A stretch of DNA of 64,000 bases from CALOCN01 sp942491735 (GCA_942491735.1 CALOCN010000008.1:248001-312000), one strand, 5' to 3'. Numbered from the stretch's first letter, positions 46,482 to 54,430 are shown. Notes: a model not told the origin generated them from the letters alone. Numbers and translations are program-made.

Positions 46482-46993
46482 TGGTTCTCGAGACACCGCG
46501 GCTGTTGTTGCGGCGACTGGTTCCGGGGGATCTGGATGCGTTGGAGGCGCTGTACCGGGACCCGGACGTGGTTCGTTACATTCCGGATGCGCCGCGGAAT
46601 CGTGAACAGACCCGGGAAGAGTTGGAGTGGTTCCTGGAGGGGCACCCCAAGCATCCGGAACTGGGCCTGTGGGCGACGATCGAGAAGGCAAGCGGCCGGC
46701 TGGTGGGGCGGTGCGGATTGTTGCCGTGGACCCTGGAGGGACGGGAGGAAGTGGAGGTGGCGTTTCTGTTGGAGCGGGCGATGTGGGGGCGCGGGTTGGG
46801 GGGCGAGGTGGCCAAGGGGTTGCTGGAACATGGATTCGGGCGGTTGGGTTTTGAGCGCCTGGTTTGTCTGATCGAGCCGGGGAACGAGGCGTCGGTGGCG
46901 GTGGCGAAGGGCATGGGGATGACCCTCGAGCGCAAGGGAGAGGATGAAAAGGGGCCGTACTGGCTGTACTCGGTGGAGCGACCCCGCAGGTAG
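46478..46993 (+). CDS. GNAT-family N-acetyltransferase (RimJ/RimL type)
   Basis: 171 residues: ETPRLLLRRLVPGDLDAL start, acetyl-CoA loop region MWGRGLGGEVAKGLLEHGF and late EPGNEASVAVAKGMGMTLER, all typical of RimJ/RimL enzymes. It overlaps the TPR-protein stop by ATGA, so it is translationally coupled; it may modify the same pathway. Different from the enzyme at 5933. The integron begins about 60 bases downstream. Confidence 0.9.
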   Translation: MMVLETPRLLLRRLVPGDLDALEALYRDPDVVRYIPDAPRNREQTREELEWFLEGHPKHPELGLWATIEKASGRLVGRCGLLPWTLEGREEVEVAFLLERAMWGRGLGGEVAKGLLEHGFGRLGFERLVCLIEPGNEASVAVAKGMGMTLERKGEDEKGPYWLYSVERPRR

Positions 46994-47047
46994 GGTGCGG
47001 CCTGCGCGAGGGTTGTGGGTGCCACCGGCGACTCGCCGAAAATGTGG

Positions 47048-47053
47048 TACGCT
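47048..47053 (+). promoter_or_regulatory. -10 element of a probable intI leaderless promoter
   Basis: TACGCT, six bases before the intI ATG at 47060, with no Shine-Dalgarno. No convincing -35 lies 17 bases upstream. Confidence 0.4.
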
Positions 47054-47059
47054 GGCCGC

Positions 47060-48127
47060 ATGATGAGAACCGGAACTCGTTCCCGTTCTCGATCCGGTGA
47101 CGACCACCGGCACGCTCCCACCCCCTCTGGCGTTTCCCTGGTTCGAGACCGGGATTCCGCTGTCCCCCGCCTTGGAGATCGCGCGAAGGCCGTCATGCGC
47201 CTGCGGCGCATGAGCCCCCGCACGCAAGAGGCCTACCTGGGCTGGATGCGGCGCTTCTACGTCTTCCACAAGAGGCGCAAGCTGACCGCGATGGGCGCGG
47301 ACGAGGTGACCCAGTTCCTGAGTCATCTGGCCACCGATCGTGGGGTGGCCGCCTCGACCCAGAACCAGGCCCTGGCGGCGTTGTTGTTCCTGTACCGGGA
47401 AGTCCTGGAGGTGGATCTCCCCTGGTTGGACGACGTGGTGCGCGCCAAGGCGCCGCGGCGGTTGCCGGTGGTGTTGTCGCGGGAAGAGGTGCGGCGGATC
47501 CTGGAGGCAATGACGGGGACCAAGCGGCTGATGGCGATGCTGCTGTATGGGTCGGGGATGCGGTTGTTGGAGTGCTGCAGGCTAAGGGTGAAGGACGTGG
47601 ACTTCGAACGTAGGCAGCTGACGATTCGGCGGGGCAAAGGGAACCGTGACCGGGCGGCGATCCTGCCGGAGGCGGTCCGGGTTGAGCTGGAGAAGCATCT
47701 GCGGGGTGTGCACACCCGGTGGGAGAAGGACCTGGAGGAGGGCGCGGGTTGGGTGGAGATGCCGGATGCGATGGGTCTGAAACATCCGAGCGGGGGCCGG
47801 CAGTGGCCCTGGCAATGGGTGTTCCCGGCAACGCGGGTGTACACGGATCAGGCGACGGGCCAGCAGCGCCGCCACCACCTGCACGAGACGGCGTTGCAAC
47901 GCGCGGTCCGGGATGCGGTACTGGTTTCCAGGCTGAACAAACGGGCGACCTGTCATACGTTTCGGCATTCGTTTGCCACCCACCTGCTGGAGGATGGCAG
48001 CGATATCAGGACGGTGCAGGAACTGCTGGGGCACAAGAATGTGGCCACGACGATGATCTATACGCATGTGCTGAATCGGGGCCCGGCGGGGGTGATGAGC
48101 CCGGTGGATCGGTTGCTGGGGGGATAG
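47060..48127 (+). CDS. intI: integron integrase (tyrosine recombinase)
   Basis: 355 residues. Tyrosine-recombinase catalytic residues are R168 (SGMRLL), K193 (RRGKGNRDR), H299 and R302 (CHTFRHS), H325 (GHKNV) and Y334 (MIYTHV). The IntI-specific extra segment is present at about 238-255 (LKHPSGG then QWPWQWVFP), which separates it from XerC/D. N-terminal SAM-like domain includes SPRTQEAYLGWMRRF. Start: the first of two tandem ATGs, because a later one cuts the first helix. It catalyses attI x attC and attC x attC recombination on folded single-stranded attC. Orientation is the same as the cassettes, with attI past its 3' end. Confidence 0.97.
   Translation: MMRTGTRSRSRSGDDHRHAPTPSGVSLVRDRDSAVPRLGDRAKAVMRLRRMSPRTQEAYLGWMRRFYVFHKRRKLTAMGADEVTQFLSHLATDRGVAASTQNQALAALLFLYREVLEVDLPWLDDVVRAKAPRRLPVVLSREEVRRILEAMTGTKRLMAMLLYGSGMRLLECCRLRVKDVDFERRQLTIRRGKGNRDRAAILPEAVRVELEKHLRGVHTRWEKDLEEGAGWVEMPDAMGLKHPSGGRQWPWQWVFPATRVYTDQATGQQRRHHLHETALQRAVRDAVLVSRLNKRATCHTFRHSFATHLLEDGSDIRTVQELLGHKNVATTMIYTHVLNRGPAGVMSPVDRLLGG
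47065..47090. promoter_or_regulatory. 26-bp near-perfect palindrome at the intI start
   Basis: GAGAACCGGAAC (47065-47076), TC, GTTCCCGTTCTC (47079-47090): 11 of 12 arm positions pair. It overlaps the first ten codons. A dimeric repressor site or 5' hairpin would fit. It contains GAAC/GTTC half-sites, but not with LexA spacing. Confidence 0.45.
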
Positions 48128-48248
48128 GGGGCTGGCGGCTGAGTCTCGTATGCTGCTGGGTTTGGGGGTGTTTAGGCGGGGATGTCTAGTTTGGACTGGG
48201 AGTGGTGTAAACTGGGGCGGGTGTGGAGGTGATGGAGGGAAACGCAGC

Positions 48249-48310
48249 GTTAGGCAGTTCGATTTGCGGGCTGGATGGCGCTATGCTGAACAATCGAATA
48301 CACGTTAGGC
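48249..48310 (+). other. attI region with two core GTTAGGC sites
   Basis: Between the intI stop and the first cassette. GTTAGGC occurs at 48249-48255 and 48304-48310; either may be the attI crossover. The 48 bases between hold an inverted repeat TTCGATT (48258-48264)/AATCGAA (48292-48298), so they could also be a tiny degenerate cassette. A TAAACT (48208-48213) upstream may belong to a cassette promoter. The rest of 48128-48248 shows no gene. Confidence 0.6.
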
Positions 48311-48319
48311 ATTCAAGAT

Positions 48320-49075
48320 ATGTCATTCTTCGAGCGCACATTCGCGGGGCTCTCGGACCTGCAGTGGGTCTCTCCCGATGCGTTTCGTCCTGATGACCAG
48401 ACTCCTCGGTCGGTATGCGAGTTCATGCTCGCCCTCGCTTTGGTCCACTGTGACGTAAAGAACCTCAGCCTTTTTCATCTGGCGCTGCAAGAAAGCAGAC
48501 CCAAAGGGGAGTTCACCCTGCGAGCTGACTGGGGTGAATACAGCGGACTCGTGAATCAAGTTAACCGCATGCACATTAGTCTGATAAACGAATTGTTCGT
48601 CATGATTCAAAAGAATAAGGCCGTACTTGACGAGGATGCCTTTGAGAGAGTTCTGAAGAGTATGCGTAGGGAGTCTCGAGCGTGTTGGCAGGAGTTGGTC
48701 GATGCAGCGCTCGATCGTTCAAAGTTGCTCAACAAGGATCTAATGTTGATTCGACACAAGATTGGGTTTCACTATGACCCAAAAGAAATCATGTCAGGAT
48801 ACGAGCACTTCTTCACGAAGCGTAGTATTACCGACAAGGCTTATCTGTCTCGGGGAACAAACTGGGCAGAGTCGCGCTTCTTCTTCGCTGACGCAGCAGC
48901 TGAGAGCTACATGCACAGGCGTGCTGAACCCGAGGACATCAACACACTCTACGGTCGAGTACGGCAATTCTCGAACAAGCTGAACAGTGCGATTTGGAAC
49001 ATGGTCACCACCTTCATTCAGCATCGGGGATACTCCTATCATGAGCATCGCCCTGACGACGCATCATCCTCGTGA
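48320..49075 (+). CDS. cassette 1: unknown protein with HEPN-like R-x5-H
   Basis: 251 residues, no signal peptide. Mainly helical; LMLIRHKIGFHYDP contains R145-x5-H151, the spacing seen in HEPN ribonuclease motifs (R-x4-6-H), followed by FHYD as in several HEPN-like conserved proteins. Function therefore suggestive only. ATG lies 10 bases after the second core site. Base composition is lower in GC than the chromosome. First position is expected to be the best expressed. Confidence 0.75.
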   Translation: MSFFERTFAGLSDLQWVSPDAFRPDDQTPRSVCEFMLALALVHCDVKNLSLFHLALQESRPKGEFTLRADWGEYSGLVNQVNRMHISLINELFVMIQKNKAVLDEDAFERVLKSMRRESRACWQELVDAALDRSKLLNKDLMLIRHKIGFHYDPKEIMSGYEHFFTKRSITDKAYLSRGTNWAESRFFFADAAAESYMHRRAEPEDINTLYGRVRQFSNKLNSAIWNMVTTFIQHRGYSYHEHRPDDASSS

Positions 49076-49078
49076 GGT

Positions 49079-49211
49079 GCCTAACTGGGCGCTGCAGCTG
49101 ACGGTCCGCCCTGTCACGCCCCTGGCATCGGAGGTGGTGCTAGATTGAAGGGAATACGCGGGGCCAGGGCCGCGCCAGGCCAGCCCGCAGCTGAGCTTAC
49201 AAACGTTAGGC
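49079..49211 (+). repeat. attC 1 (133 bp)
   Basis: GCCTAAC to GTTAGGC. 5' arm CAGCTGACGG...CCCCTGGC, 3' arm GGCCAGGG...CGCAGCTGAG. -10-like element is TAGATT. G-run/C-run stem is 4G/3C, mismatched. Confidence 0.9.
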
Positions 49212-49218
49212 ATCAGAG

Positions 49219-49887
49219 ATGCAGATTCTGAACCTTCTGCTGGCACTTCAGATTCTTGCCCTGTTAGCGGACGGGAGCGCCCGCGCGACGCCTGGTTCTG
49301 CGCCCTCCGGCGACTCCTGGAATCCCGTCGTAGAGATTCGTAGTGGTTTCGTGTTCGGGGAGAGCCGCTTGGCGACCGATGGCGCCTTGCCAGGCGATCA
49401 GCTTTCCATAGTCGCTGATGAGGTTGAACTTCTTCCCCCGCTAACTCCACAGACCATTCGTGGTTTGGACCTCTTCGTGGTACAAGGACTTTCTAGCAGC
49501 GGGAGTTATCCTTGGGACTCAGGTGATCTTGAGTGTGGCGGCACTACGAGCTGCTACCCCAGTGCAACGCTCTTGGTTTCTGGCGCGGACGGTGCAACAG
49601 AACCCTTGCTGACGGCGGACATTCCAAAGTTCCAGACACAATGGATTACGAGTTGCCCTGGTGCAGCGACAAGCGGCGGGTCTGTGAACTGGGCCGGTGG
49701 AACCTTGCGGGCGGAGCTTGGCCTCGACAGCTCTGCACCAGCAAGCCTTTCCGTAAGCACGTACGGTCCTGTGCACCCTCAGGACGCACGCCAGGGAGTC
49801 ATCTTCTATTTCAACGCCACAGTCTCCATATACGGCACCACACCGGTTCAGGCCATTACATGGGGTGCGATGAAGGCGCTTCGCTGA
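49219..49887 (+). CDS. cassette 2: exported protein with C-terminal TTWGAIK-like motif
   Basis: 222 residues. Signal peptide (LLLALQILALLADGSARA), then a strand-rich mature part with DLFVVQGLSSSGSYPWDSGDLECGGTTSCYPSAT (a disulphide-capable pair) and YGPVHPQDARQGVIFYFNATVSIYG, ending PVQAITWGAMKALR. That end matches two chromosomal exported proteins here. ATG is eight bases after attC 1. Function unknown; family probably secreted. Confidence 0.78.
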   Translation: MQILNLLLALQILALLADGSARATPGSAPSGDSWNPVVEIRSGFVFGESRLATDGALPGDQLSIVADEVELLPPLTPQTIRGLDLFVVQGLSSSGSYPWDSGDLECGGTTSCYPSATLLVSGADGATEPLLTADIPKFQTQWITSCPGAATSGGSVNWAGGTLRAELGLDSSAPASLSVSTYGPVHPQDARQGVIFYFNATVSIYGTTPVQAITWGAMKALR

Positions 49888-49889
49888 TG

Positions 49890-50025
49890 GCCTAACGGTG
49901 CGCTGCAGCTGACGGGACTCCCCTGTCACGCCCCTGGCTTGGGGTGTGGTGCTATATTGGGTGGAACGAAGCGGGGCCAGGGTCGCGCCAGGGAAGCCCC
50001 GCAGCTGAGCTTACAAACGTTAGTT
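49890..50025 (+). repeat. attC 2 (136 bp)
   Basis: GCCTAAC to GTTAGTT. TGCTATATT element; G/C stem 4/4. Confidence 0.93.
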
Positions 50026-50032
50026 GTCTCCA

Positions 50033-50659
50033 ATGAAGTTGCTTCTGATCTCCGCGCTAATCCTGTTGGGCACGGTGAGCGATGCGTCCGCCGGTGTCTG
50101 GTTAACCGGCCGGCTCGGGTACGCGTCCTCGTACTCGTACCCGCGAAGTGGGGGCCAAGAGATACTTGGAGGCCCTCATTCCGGGGCGCTCACTCTTGCT
50201 TTGGGAGGGGTGCCCAGCGACATTCGACGTTGGGCGGTGGGCTGCGTCGTGTCGTACTGGCTCTTCCATGGCAGTAGCCCGTCCAGTATCGGCGGAGCCG
50301 ACTTCGTGCGGACGACCCATTTCGTAGGGCTCACCCCCGGCCTGCGATTCACCCTGGGAGACCTTCAGACGCGCAAACGGCCGTATCTTGAAGGGGGTCC
50401 GCTCGTAGGGTGGGTTGGTATGAGCATGAGTCAGGATTACTCTTCTGAATCCTCGGGAGATGGGTTCGACTTGTGGGACTCCACCTGGGTTCTCGGGGCA
50501 CGCCTCGCTGGAGCGGTCCCATTGGTGGCGTTCGACTCCAGCCAGTTGGAGTTGGGGCTTGAATACGTTCACACCCTGGACCTGTCTCTTGGTGACGCCC
50601 CGTTCTATGACATGCAGGGCTTCCGGCAGCTCGGGATCTTCGCCGGGTATGCTTGGTAG
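50033..50659 (+). CDS. cassette 3 (C): exported barrel-like protein
   Basis: 208 residues. Signal peptide (LLLISALILLGTVSDASA), then GVWLTGRLGYASSYSYPRSGG, alternating aromatic and small residues through the length, and a terminal FRQLGIFAGYAW, all compatible with a small outer-membrane beta-barrel. ATG at 50033; the TTG at 50024 inside attC is rejected. An identical copy lies at 51495-52121. No known family recognised. Confidence 0.78.
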   Translation: MKLLLISALILLGTVSDASAGVWLTGRLGYASSYSYPRSGGQEILGGPHSGALTLALGGVPSDIRRWAVGCVVSYWLFHGSSPSSIGGADFVRTTHFVGLTPGLRFTLGDLQTRKRPYLEGGPLVGWVGMSMSQDYSSESSGDGFDLWDSTWVLGARLAGAVPLVAFDSSQLELGLEYVHTLDLSLGDAPFYDMQGFRQLGIFAGYAW

Positions 50660-50665
50660 CGAGAC

Positions 50666-50801
50666 ATCTAACTATGCGCTGCAGCTGACGGATCAGCCCT
50701 GTCACGTCCCTGGCTGTGGGGACGAGGTGGTACATTGGGAGTCCGAAGCGGGGCCAGGGTCGCGCCAGGCCAGCCCGCAGCTGAGCTTACACACGTTAGA
50801 C
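50666..50801 (+). repeat. attC 3 (136 bp), mosaic
   Basis: ATCTAAC to GTTAGAC. TACATT element. Same as attC 5 except in the last about 30 bases, where its 3' end matches attC 6/8 instead. Stem 4G/3C, mismatched. Confidence 0.9.
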
Positions 50802-50811
50802 GGGTTGGGAG

Positions 50812-51345
50812 ATGTATAGACGATCCGCATGCTACATAGTTCTGAGCGGCATTCTTCTCGCTCGCGGTACGTTTGGCGGCCAACTCCCGCGGATCATCCC
50901 CCATGAGATTGAGTGTAAAGAAGCCTGCGTTGATCAGGAGCCACCCAGTACGCCAAAGTTGTGGTTGAGCGGCATAGAACGGGGTCGAGGGGCAGTCGAG
51001 CTGAGTCCCGGTGTATTCCAGTCGAGCTCGACAGATGACTTTGGTCTCATCCTGTTTGGACTCACCCCTCCGGCCGACAATCGAACACCGCCCGACCGCT
51101 TTGGCTACGAATTCAAGCTGGAGTCCGGATCTCTACCGAGCAACCTTGAACTCCCGCAAGACCCGATCCTGCCGGAGCTTCACAACGCGGGTACGGACAG
51201 CGTGGAGTACTACCTGGTCCTTGGTTGGGTTGATGGTGCCGTTAACGAGCAGGACAGCTTCTCGTTCTCCGTCTCAATTCAGGCCGTCGATTTGGGCGGA
51301 AACCGTAGCGAGTTGACGTCACCAGTTGTGGTCGCGGATCCGTAG
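50812..51345 (+). CDS. cassette 4 (D): exported protein of unknown function
   Basis: 177 residues with a signal peptide (ACYIVLSGILLARGTFGG). Features are a CKEAC pair, PPADNRTPPDRFGYEFKLESGSLPSN and SFSVSIQAVDLGGN, an Ig/fibronectin-like beta pattern. ATG 10 bases after attC 3. Copy at 53009-53542 has the same protein. Family not recognised. Confidence 0.75.
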   Translation: MYRRSACYIVLSGILLARGTFGGQLPRIIPHEIECKEACVDQEPPSTPKLWLSGIERGRGAVELSPGVFQSSSTDDFGLILFGLTPPADNRTPPDRFGYEFKLESGSLPSNLELPQDPILPELHNAGTDSVEYYLVLGWVDGAVNEQDSFSFSVSIQAVDLGGNRSELTSPVVVADP

Positions 51346-51353
51346 CAACGCCC

Positions 51354-51487
51354 GTCTAACTGTGCGCTGCAGCTGACGGTCCGCCCTGTCACGCCCCTGG
51401 CATTGAAGGCGCGGTGGTATATTCGAAGTCCGAAGCGGGCCAGGGCCGCGCCAGGCCAGCCCGCAGCTGAGCTTACAAACGTTAGTT
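51354..51487 (+). repeat. attC 4 (134 bp)
   Basis: GTCTAAC to GTTAGTT. TATATT element; stem 3/3. Confidence 0.93.
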
Positions 51488-51494
51488 GTCTCCA

Positions 51495-52121
51495 ATGAAG
51501 TTGCTTCTGATCTCCGCGCTAATCCTGTTGGGCACGGTGAGCGATGCGTCCGCCGGTGTCTGGTTAACCGGCCGGCTCGGGTACGCGTCCTCGTACTCGT
51601 ACCCGCGAAGTGGGGGCCAAGAGATACTTGGAGGCCCTCATTCCGGGGCGCTCACTCTTGCTTTGGGAGGGGTGCCCAGCGACATTCGACGTTGGGCGGT
51701 GGGCTGCGTCGTGTCGTACTGGCTCTTCCATGGCAGTAGCCCGTCCAGTATCGGCGGAGCCGACTTCGTGCGGACGACCCATTTCGTAGGGCTCACCCCC
51801 GGCCTGCGATTCACCCTGGGAGACCTTCAGACGCGCAAACGGCCGTATCTTGAAGGGGGTCCGCTCGTAGGGTGGGTTGGTATGAGCATGAGTCAGGATT
51901 ACTCTTCTGAATCCTCGGGAGATGGGTTCGACTTGTGGGACTCCACCTGGGTTCTCGGGGCACGCCTCGCTGGAGCGGTCCCATTGGTGGCGTTCGACTC
52001 CAGCCAGTTGGAGTTGGGGCTTGAATACGTTCACACCCTGGACCTGTCTCTTGGTGACGCCCCGTTCTATGACATGCAGGGCTTCCGGCAGCTCGGGATC
52101 TTCGCCGGGTATGCTTGGTAG
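51495..52121 (+). CDS. cassette 5 (C copy): exported barrel-like protein
   Basis: Same translated protein as 50033-50659 (208 residues, signal peptide then barrel-like). Identity starts at the core site before the gene, as for a cassette duplicated at its boundary, and runs through the gene and most of the attC. Two copies keep the reading frame intact, so both could be expressed. Confidence 0.78.
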   Translation: MKLLLISALILLGTVSDASAGVWLTGRLGYASSYSYPRSGGQEILGGPHSGALTLALGGVPSDIRRWAVGCVVSYWLFHGSSPSSIGGADFVRTTHFVGLTPGLRFTLGDLQTRKRPYLEGGPLVGWVGMSMSQDYSSESSGDGFDLWDSTWVLGARLAGAVPLVAFDSSQLELGLEYVHTLDLSLGDAPFYDMQGFRQLGIFAGYAW

Positions 52122-52127
52122 CGAGAC

Positions 52128-52264
52128 ATCTAACTATGCGCTGCAGCTGACGGATCAGCCCTGTCACGTCCCTGGCTGTGGGGACGAGGTGGTACATTGG
52201 GAGTCCGAAGCGGGGCCAGGGTCGCGCCAGGCCAGCCCCGCAGCTGAGCTTACAAACGTTAGGG
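52128..52264 (+). repeat. attC 5 (137 bp)
   Basis: ATCTAAC to GTTAGGG. TACATT element; stem 4/4. Differs from attC 3 only at the 3' end. Confidence 0.93.
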
Positions 52265-52268
52265 CGAC

Positions 52269-52862
52269 ATGAAGATTCTGGCTAACCTGATGATCTTCAG
52301 TCTCGTTGCGACTTGCGCCGTGGCCCAAGAGCCTCCGGAGCACAATCACTACCCTGCCCACTTCTACGCGACCATGGTGGACTTCGAACACCTCATTGAG
52401 ACCGAGGAGGTGGGGCGTCTCCAGATCATGCTTGGCCATCGGATCAAGTCCGAACTTCAGGGGCCAGTGTTACTTCTTCTGGAAGCTGGTGACTCGCCCA
52501 ACCACCAAGCCCTGTCAGTCTTCAGAGACAATTGGTCTTCTGAGATGCCCGGGTATCCATCCGAAGATAGGTTCGTAGTTCTCTCGCTCTCGTGGGAATC
52601 GCTGAAGGCAATACCGACACAGCTTCTTGCCGAGGGCATTGGCAAGGACCAGTCCGGTTGGGATGCCCCTGAGAGGGGCTTCCTTCTGACCGTTCTGGGC
52701 GAGATAACTGAAGACCCGGGGGAGGAGACTTGGCTTGGGAGCAATGACTCCCTCACGCAAATCGACTTGGAGAGTTTGCAGCTGGCAATTGCCAATGCCA
52801 TTGGGGAGAATCCGGAACTCTTGGAGTCGGTTGACCAGTTCTTCTGGACTACCGTGGAGTAG
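52269..52862 (+). CDS. cassette 6 (E): exported protein of unknown function
   Basis: 197 residues. Signal peptide ending TCAVAQ, a helical N-terminal half (FEHLIETEEVGRLQIMLGHRI) and a GPVLLLLEAGDSPNHQAL/FVVLSLSWESLKAIP core of strands and helices. No catalytic motif recognised. ATG is five bases after attC 5. A copy at 53689-54282 differs by one silent base. Confidence 0.75.
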   Translation: MKILANLMIFSLVATCAVAQEPPEHNHYPAHFYATMVDFEHLIETEEVGRLQIMLGHRIKSELQGPVLLLLEAGDSPNHQALSVFRDNWSSEMPGYPSEDRFVVLSLSWESLKAIPTQLLAEGIGKDQSGWDAPERGFLLTVLGEITEDPGEETWLGSNDSLTQIDLESLQLAIANAIGENPELLESVDQFFWTTVE

Positions 52863-52864
52863 CG

Positions 52865-52998
52865 CCCTAACTGTGCGCTGCAGCTGACGGCTCTGCCCTG
52901 TCACGCCCCTGGCGGTGGGGCGTGGTGCTATATTGAAAGTCCGAAGCGGGCCAGGGTCGCGCCAGGCCAGCCCGCAGCTGAGCTTACACACGTTAGAC
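52865..52998 (+). repeat. attC 6 (134 bp)
   Basis: CCCTAAC to GTTAGAC. TGCTATATT element; stem 3/3. Same as attC 8. Confidence 0.93.
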
Positions 52999-53008
52999 GG
53001 GTTGGGAG

Positions 53009-53542
53009 ATGTATAGACGATCCGCATGCTACATAGTTCTGAGCGGCATTCTTCTCGCTCGCGGTACGTTTGGCGGCCAACTCCCGCGGATCATCCCCCA
53101 TGAGATTGAGTGTAAAGAAGCCTGCGTTGATCAGGAGCCACCCAGTACGCCAAAGTTGTGGTTGAGCGGCATAGAACGGGGTCGAGGGGCAGTCGAGCTG
53201 AGTCCCGGTGTATTCCAGTCGAGCTCGACAGATGACTTTGGTCTCATCCTGTTTGGACTCACCCCTCCGGCCGACAATCGAACACCGCCCGACCGCTTTG
53301 GCTACGAATTCAAGCTGGAGTCCGGATCTCTACCGAGCAACCTTGAACTCCCGCAAGACCCGATCCTGCCGGAGCTTCACAACGCGGGTACGGACAGCGT
53401 GGAGTACTACCTGGTCCTTGGTTGGGTTGATGGTGCCGTTAACGAGCAGGACAGCTTCTCGTTCTCCGTCTCAATTCAGGCCGTCGATTTGGGCGGAAAC
53501 CGTAGCGAGTTGACGTCACCAGTTGTGGTCGCGGATCCGTAG
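53009..53542 (+). CDS. cassette 7 (D copy): exported protein of unknown function
   Basis: Same translated product as 50812-51345 (177 residues). The identical stretch begins inside the preceding attC, about 30 bases before the core site, so the copy is not bounded by the integrase cut site. The gene is intact. Confidence 0.75.
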   Translation: MYRRSACYIVLSGILLARGTFGGQLPRIIPHEIECKEACVDQEPPSTPKLWLSGIERGRGAVELSPGVFQSSSTDDFGLILFGLTPPADNRTPPDRFGYEFKLESGSLPSNLELPQDPILPELHNAGTDSVEYYLVLGWVDGAVNEQDSFSFSVSIQAVDLGGNRSELTSPVVVADP

Positions 53543-53550
53543 CAACGCCC

Positions 53551-53684
53551 GTCTAACTGTGCGCTGCAGCTGACGGTCCGCCCTGTCACGCCCCTGGCAT
53601 TGAAGGCGCGGTGGTATATTCGAAGTCCGAAGCGGGCCAGGGCCGCGCCAGGCCAGCCCGCAGCTGAGCTTACAAACGTTAGGG
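53551..53684 (+). repeat. attC 7 (134 bp)
   Basis: GTCTAAC to GTTAGGG. TATATT element; stem 3/3. Same as attC 4 but for the last bases. Confidence 0.93.
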
Positions 53685-53688
53685 CGAC

Positions 53689-54282
53689 ATGAAGATTCTG
53701 GCTAACCTGATGATCTTCAGTCTCGTTGCGACTTGCGCCGTGGCCCAAGAGCCTCCGGAGCACAATCACTACCCTGCCCACTTCTACGCGACCATGGTGG
53801 ACTTCGAACACCTCATTGAGACCGAGGAGGTGGGGCGTCTCCAGATCATGCTTGGCCATCGGATCAAGTCCGAACTTCAGGGGCCAGTGTTACTTCTTCT
53901 GGAAGCTGGTGACTCGCCCAACCACCAAGCCCTGTCAGTCTTCAGAGACAATTGGTCTTCTGAGATGCCCGGGTATCCATCCGAAGATAGGTTCGTAGTT
54001 CTCTCGCTCTCGTGGGAATCGCTGAAGGCAATACCGACACAGCTTCTTGCCGAGGGCATTGGCAAGGACCAGTCCGGTTGGGATGCCCCTGAGAGGGGCT
54101 TCCTTCTGACCGTTCTGGGCGAGATAACTGAAGACCCTGGGGAGGAGACTTGGCTTGGGAGCAATGACTCCCTCACGCAAATCGACTTGGAGAGTTTGCA
54201 GCTGGCAATTGCCAATGCCATTGGGGAGAATCCGGAACTCTTGGAGTCGGTTGACCAGTTCTTCTGGACTACCGTGGAGTAG
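53689..54282 (+). CDS. cassette 8 (E copy): exported protein of unknown function
   Basis: Same protein as 52269-52862. The only base difference I see is CCT at 54136-54138 against CCG at 52716-52718 (Pro, silent), so the duplication is recent. Confidence 0.75.
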   Translation: MKILANLMIFSLVATCAVAQEPPEHNHYPAHFYATMVDFEHLIETEEVGRLQIMLGHRIKSELQGPVLLLLEAGDSPNHQALSVFRDNWSSEMPGYPSEDRFVVLSLSWESLKAIPTQLLAEGIGKDQSGWDAPERGFLLTVLGEITEDPGEETWLGSNDSLTQIDLESLQLAIANAIGENPELLESVDQFFWTTVE

Positions 54283-54284
54283 CG

Positions 54285-54418
54285 CCCTAACTGTGCGCTG
54301 CAGCTGACGGCTCTGCCCTGTCACGCCCCTGGCGGTGGGGCGTGGTGCTATATTGAAAGTCCGAAGCGGGCCAGGGTCGCGCCAGGCCAGCCCGCAGCTG
54401 AGCTTACACACGTTAGCA
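54285..54418 (+). repeat. attC 8 (134 bp)
   Basis: CCCTAAC to GTTAGCA. TGCTATATT element; stem 3/3. Confidence 0.93.
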
Positions 54419-54430
54419 AGGCGCAACCCT

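Noticed and set aside
47065..47090. Calling the intI palindrome a LexA box
   Set aside because: Half-site spacing is not GAAC-N4-GTTC, and the host's LexA motif is unknown.
48304..48310. Second GTTAGGC as proof of a mini-cassette
   Set aside because: The 48 bases between the two cores lack an RYYYAAC start and have only a 7-bp inverted repeat; kept as part of attI.
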